Source: DASPUH01 sp035622975
Lineage (GTDB): Bacteria; Chloroflexota; Limnocylindria; Limnocylindrales; CSP1-4
NCBI GenBank assembly: GCA_035622975.1
Contig: DASPUH010000146.1
Span: 1 to 9,262, forward strand
DNA: 9,262 nucleotides
Direction: 5' to 3'
Under the pieces are notes generated by a model. The model ran no database searches and was not told the origin of the DNA. It worked only from the letters and a program-made list of their open reading frames with translations. Shown one piece after another: positions 6,778-9,262 of this stretch. Within the stretch, counting starts at the first letter, position 1; every line of letters begins with the position of its first letter. Position numbers and translations under genes: made by a program.

Positions 6778-6933
6778 ATGGTGGGGGCGTGGATACCTCC
6801 TGGGTTCCTAGACGATGCGACCGATCCGACGCGCATCTTCATTGCGGACACCGGCGTGAACGGTGTCTGGGATGCCGACACGGGCCAGTGGATCATCACC
6901 GCGACAGGCGCACCCATCGGCTACGACCAGTAA
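6778..6933 (+). CDS. Possible 51-aa protein or gene remnant
   Basis: From ATG 6778 the product is 51 residues. Its composition looks like that of a real protein, acidic with several Trp and Gly: F-I-A-D-T-G-V-N-G-V-W-D-A-D-T-G-Q-W-I-I followed by TATGAPIGYDQ. The DTG...W...DTGQW pattern could be part of a beta-strand repeat. There is no Shine-Dalgarno and no convincing promoter, and third positions are less G/C-rich than in neighbouring genes. It may be a small orphan gene or the decayed end of a larger one. In-frame GTG 6700 gives a less likely 77-aa form. It converges on the B-repeat protein gene with a 32-nt gap. Confidence 0.35.
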   Translation: MVGAWIPPGFLDDATDPTRIFIADTGVNGVWDADTGQWIITATGAPIGYDQ

Positions 6934-6965
6934 GGACGTCGCTGCCTCGCCGTGCCGCGGAGACC

Positions 6966-7898
6966 CTAAGTGCGGCTCCGCCGCAGCAGGGCGACCACGG
7001 CGACGAGGAGGCCGCCGCAGGCCACGGCGAGGACGACGAGCAGGACCACGATCCCGACCGGCACGCCCGTGTCGGCGGCGCTCGGCGCCGGTGCCGGCGT
7101 CGGCGTAACTACCGGAGACGCCGTGGGGATGGCGAGGCTCGACCCCGACGGCGCGGCGATCACCGACGGTGTGGGAGTCACTTGACCCGGAGGCGGCGTC
7201 GCGGGCGCGTTGAGGGCGAAGCGTGCCTCGACCGTTAGGTCCGTGGTCAGTTTCACCTCGCACGGCCCGGTGCCGGAGCAACCGTCGGCCCAGCCCGCGA
7301 AGTAGGAGCCGCTCCGTGGCTGAGCGTTCAGGGTCAATCGTGTGCCGAAGGTCCAGATCGAGGCACATGTCGTCGGGCACATGACGGTGGGCGGGTCGCT
7401 CGTGACGGTGCCGCTCCCCGACCCGGCAATCGTGACCGTGAGGTAGCGGACGACGAGATCGAAATCGACCCCGATGGTCAGGTCGCCGCCGGGGCCGATG
7501 GAGTAGTTCGTCATCCCCGCCATCCCCTCGGCGTCGCACGGCCCCGACGACGGGCAGAACACGCTGCCGGCGGCCGGCGTGGCGGTCATCTGGACCTCCG
7601 TGCCGGCCGCCCCGTAGGGCCAGGTGAAGACGTAGTGACAGGTCCCGGAAGCCACATCGGCGGTGTCCGTGCAGTCGACGGTCTCGTTGCCGGGACTGAC
7701 GAGCACGACGGCACCGGAGCCGCCACCGCCGAAATCGATCTTGACCGAGGCGCAGTCGTGGCTGATGCAGTCGGGGCTCCGCGTGGCGAAAGCCTGGGCG
7801 CCCGGCGGCGGCGTGATCGGTCCCGATGCCACGAGGCACAGCAGGGCCACGCTGCCCAGCCCTGCCGCCAGCCGCAGCCAGCCCCGCGTCGTGCCCAC
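6966..7898 (-). CDS. Membrane-anchored secreted protein with InlB-type B-repeat
   Basis: This 310-residue surface protein starts at GTG 7898, which has a GGGAGGA ribosome site. Residues 1-36 form a signal peptide (R5, R9, hydrophobic core 11-25, likely cleavage after A34-Q35-A36). A divergent InlB B-repeat-like domain is clear at about 152-227: LTVTIAGSGSGTVTS, the Cys pair 174/178, GT-x-LTLNAQP, YFAGWADGCSGTGPC, then VEARF. A more degenerate copy may cover 52-146. Many cysteines suggest disulfides outside the cell. A Thr/Pro-rich linker (231-275) leads to one membrane helix (279-305) and the cytoplasmic tail RRSRT. There is no LPXTG motif, so anchoring is by the helix. Such repeats are found in adhesins and envelope proteins; the exact role is unknown. 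Confidence 0.85.
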   Translation of the reverse strand: MGTTRGWLRLAAGLGSVALLCLVASGPITPPPGAQAFATRSPDCISHDCASVKIDFGGGGSGAVVLVSPGNETVDCTDTADVASGTCHYVFTWPYGAAGTEVQMTATPAAGSVFCPSSGPCDAEGMAGMTNYSIGPGGDLTIGVDFDLVVRYLTVTIAGSGSGTVTSDPPTVMCPTTCASIWTFGTRLTLNAQPRSGSYFAGWADGCSGTGPCEVKLTTDLTVEARFALNAPATPPPGQVTPTPSVIAAPSGSSLAIPTASPVVTPTPAPAPSAADTGVPVGIVVLLVVLAVACGGLLVAVVALLRRSRT

Positions 7899-7904
7899 GC
7901 CCCG

Positions 7905-7911
7905 TCCTCCC
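7905..7911 (-). promoter_or_regulatory. Ribosome binding site of the B-repeat protein gene
   Basis: On the minus strand GGGAGGA precedes the GTG (7898) by 6 nt. This confirms the GTG start, which is also needed for the signal peptide. Confidence 0.75.
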
Positions 7912-7938
7912 TCGGCCGTCTCCCGCCGATGTGGGCGC

Positions 7939-7966
7939 AGTATATGGCCGCCTGCGGGCCGGTCAA
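7939..7966 (-). promoter_or_regulatory. Sigma-70-type promoter of the B-repeat protein gene
   Basis: On the minus strand TTGACC (7966-7961), a 16-bp spacer and TATACT (7944-7939) form the best promoter match in the window. The predicted transcript start near 7932 gives a leader of about 34 nt that contains the ribosome site. Confidence 0.7.
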
Positions 7967-8006
7967 TCGCCCGGCGGGCGGGGGGTCATATGCCGCCGTG
8001 CAGACC

Positions 8007-8020
8007 AGAACATCTGTTCT
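8007..8020. promoter_or_regulatory. LexA-like (SOS box) palindrome
   Basis: AGAACATCTGTTCT is a perfect inverted repeat (AGAACA, TC, TGTTCT) containing GAAC-N4-GTTC, the core of the Bacillus/actinobacterial LexA operator. Its last base is the first base of the TATCAT -10 element of the 88-aa gene, so a bound dimer would block RNA polymerase. Assignment to LexA is inference from pattern and position. Confidence 0.5.
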
Positions 8021-8025
8021 ATCAT
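8020..8025 (+). promoter_or_regulatory. -10 element (TATCAT) of the 88-aa gene
   Basis: TATCAT is followed by 6 nt and then ATG (8032), so the transcript would start at or next to the start codon (leaderless). The -35 region is poor, leaving the overlapping palindrome as the main control signal. Confidence 0.5.
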
Positions 8026-8031
8026 GCTGGA

Positions 8032-8298
8032 ATGCCCGCAGGCTGGCGCAGCGTTGTCGGTAGTCCCCTGGCGCATTACGTCGGGGAGGATGGCTGGTCG
8101 GCGTGCCGACGCTTCGGCCCGGCGCCCGTGTCCGCCGATCCGCCGGACGCGTCCTGCGGCGCGTGCCGGAAGGTCGCGGCGGTGCGGGCCAGCGTGGGCC
8201 ACGTCGAGCGCCTCGAGCTGACGGAGCGCGACGACCGACCGGCCTGGACCCCGCCAGGGGTTGAGCGTCCGCCACGGAGGCGCCACGGGCGGGCATAG
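8032..8298 (+). CDS. Small Cys/His zinc-finger-like protein, putatively SOS-controlled, 88 aa
   Basis: From ATG 8032 the product has 88 residues. The core runs from H15 in AHYVGEDGWSAC to C25, then C42-G-A-C45 followed by R-K-V. The pattern H-x9-C-x16-C-x2-C resembles small zinc-binding proteins that I recall in actinobacteria and their phages (H...DG.S.CG...C..CR), but no named family is claimed. The tail (about 66-88) is rich in Arg and Pro and probably disordered. There is no signal peptide, so it is cytoplasmic; nucleic-acid or protein binding is a guess. The start is favoured because it lies 6 nt after TATCAT, and because the LexA-like palindrome lies at 8007-8020. The open frame extends upstream to 7663, but that part is antisense to the B-repeat gene. 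Confidence 0.6.
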   Translation: MPAGWRSVVGSPLAHYVGEDGWSACRRFGPAPVSADPPDASCGACRKVAAVRASVGHVERLELTERDDRPAWTPPGVERPPRRRHGRA

Positions 8299-8307
8299 AA
8301 ACTGCCC
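8291..8307. terminator. Weak hairpin between convergent genes
   Basis: GGGCA (8291-8295) pairs with TGCCC (8303-8307) around a 7-nt loop that contains the stop codon of the 88-aa gene. The stem is only 5 bp and lacks a T-run, so this is a low-confidence call. The gap between the convergent genes is only 16 nt. Confidence 0.2.
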
Positions 8308-8314
8308 CCGTTAG

Positions 8315-9196
8315 TTAGGGGGAGCCCGGCCCGGTTGGAGGGATCGGCTCCGACGGGCCATTTGGGTCGCTCGGTGGCGCCTGGCTTGACGGCAGAGGGA
8401 TCGGGCCGGGGGGGCTCGGCGGCGCGGGTGGCCCCTGCACAAACAGCTGCAGCAGCCCCGCCTTGACCCGCGCGGCGCTGTACGTGAGGACATGCCAGCG
8501 GAGCTGGGCCATGAGGATGAACCCTCCCCCCAGCCCCAGGACGAGCATGATCAGAGGCGTCGGCTCGGCCGGCCAGGCGAGGTAGAACGGTGGACGGGGG
8601 CCGGTCGCGCCAGTCGACGGCGCAGCTGACGCCGTACCGGCCGGCGAGGCGGGAGTGGTGGTGGAAGGGCTCGCCGCGCTGCTCACAAGAGTCAGCCCGC
8701 TGCCCGGCAGCTCGAGGGTCACGTGCTCGACGAACGAGACGCCGGTCACCGTGTTCTCGCCATGGAGATCGCCGGCGAAGCTCGTGCCGCCAATCCCGGT
8801 GAGGCTGAACGCCGCGTCCGCGATCGAAGCATGCGTCGTCGCCGGCGAGACCAAGACGAGGCCGCCCGAGGTGGACTCGACGGTGAACGTGTAGGTGAAC
8901 AGGTACGCCGCGAGGCGCGGCACGGTGAAGGTCAGGGTGGCGTTCCCTGAGGCGTCGGCCCCGAGGCTTGCCGTGGCCGGGTTCGTGATCGGCGCGCCCT
9001 CGCCACAGCCATTGGGCCCCGCCCCGGTTGAGCTCGGCAGCGTGCACATGACCGTGGGCGTGCCCGACGCGTCGAGGGTCAGCGTCCCCGCCGGGAGGGG
9101 CGTCTGCGCCATCGCCGCAAGCGGTGGGGCGACGAGCAGTCCGAAGGCGCCCAGGAGCGACACCACGAGGCGTGCCCAGGTCCCGCTGGCTTTCAC
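8315..9196 (-). CDS. Secreted protein with one membrane helix and proline-rich cytoplasmic tail
   Basis: I do not recognise a family. The 293-residue product starts at GTG 9196, with a signal peptide at 1-30 (K2, R9, core 10-23, likely cleavage after A28-M29-A30). The extracellular part (31-170) is beta-rich and Thr/Ser/Gly-rich, with Cys51 and Cys64. A Ser/Thr/Ala/Pro linker (172-203) leads to a membrane helix at about 213-231. A basic stretch (RWHVLTYSAARVK, 233-245) follows, marking the cytoplasmic side. The last 40 residues (254-293) contain 18 prolines. The layout of signal peptide, beta domain, Ser/Thr/Pro linker and helix matches the neighbouring B-repeat protein, though the sequences are not clearly related. 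No strong ribosome site or promoter is visible in the 66 bases before the start. Confidence 0.8.
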   Translation of the reverse strand: MKASGTWARLVVSLLGAFGLLVAPPLAAMAQTPLPAGTLTLDASGTPTVMCTLPSSTGAGPNGCGEGAPITNPATASLGADASGNATLTFTVPRLAAYLFTYTFTVESTSGGLVLVSPATTHASIADAAFSLTGIGGTSFAGDLHGENTVTGVSFVEHVTLELPGSGLTLVSSAASPSTTTPASPAGTASAAPSTGATGPRPPFYLAWPAEPTPLIMLVLGLGGGFILMAQLRWHVLTYSAARVKAGLLQLFVQGPPAPPSPPGPIPLPSSQAPPSDPNGPSEPIPPTGPGSP

Positions 9197-9262
9197 GCAG
9201 TCCGCTGTGGTGCATCCGTCCCGCTGCTCGCCGCCGTCACGAGACGCCCCGACCGCGTCGCA

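Noticed and set aside
6808..7839. A 343-codon minus-strand frame.
   Set aside because: It is a shifted shadow of the B-repeat protein gene, with extreme Arg content.
7663..8031. Upstream extension of the 88-aa frame to 211 codons.
   Set aside because: Most of it is antisense to the B-repeat protein gene and its promoter, and the TATCAT element lies just before ATG 8032.
8076..9215. A 379-codon open frame on the minus strand.
   Set aside because: It overlaps the signal-peptide protein gene in another frame, and its product is Arg/His/Gly-rich without domains, typical of a shadow frame in GC-rich DNA.
1..9262. Search for tRNA, rRNA, CRISPR arrays, insertion sequence ends, toxin-antitoxin or defence gene pairs.
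   Set aside because: No evenly spaced repeats, transposase or integrase motifs, or cloverleaf-like segments were seen by eye; no recognisable multi-gene defence system is present.

Overview
The window is very GC-rich DNA with strong G/C preference at third codon positions, from a free-living bacterium. The gene mix (cell-wall-binding repeat 2 protein, short-linker Ser/Thr/Pro-rich secreted proteins, GTG starts, signs of leaderless transcripts, a Gram-positive-style LexA-like palindrome) suggests a Chloroflexota (Limnocylindria-like) or actinobacterial lineage, perhaps from a metagenome. This placement is inference. No rRNA, tRNA, CRISPR array or insertion sequence was seen.

Left part (1-2903): the 3' end of a large secreted adhesin-like protein with cadherin-like repeats and three C-terminal CWB2 repeats; then, on the same strand, a conserved hypothetical protein of 137 aa; then, convergent across a perfect hairpin, a metallo-beta-lactamase-fold hydrolase.

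Middle part (2904-5960): divergent from the hydrolase lies a PAS-GAF-GAF-GGDEF diguanylate cyclase with an intact product-inhibition site. It converges, across a second hairpin, on a multi-pass membrane protein of unknown function. A 46-aa single-pass membrane protein follows in the divergent direction.

Right part (5957-9262): a small lipoprotein, possibly translationally coupled to a 63-aa CxxC ORF; a doubtful 51-aa ORF; and two membrane-anchored secreted proteins on the minus strand (one with an InlB-type B-repeat, one with a proline-rich cytoplasmic tail). Between these two sits a plus-strand 88-aa Cys/His protein. Its apparent promoter carries a GAAC-N4-GTTC palindrome touching the -10 element, which is the pattern of a Gram-positive LexA (SOS) operator. 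This is the most interesting signal in the window. The neighbouring minus-strand gene has the best sigma-70-type promoter seen here (TTGACC-16 bp-TATACT), so the two genes are divergently transcribed from one compact control region.

Taken together, the window holds mostly single-gene transcription units: cell-surface proteins, one c-di-GMP signalling enzyme, one hydrolase and several small proteins. I see no evidence for a multi-gene operon or a recognised defence system. Functions for about half the genes cannot be assigned from sequence alone.
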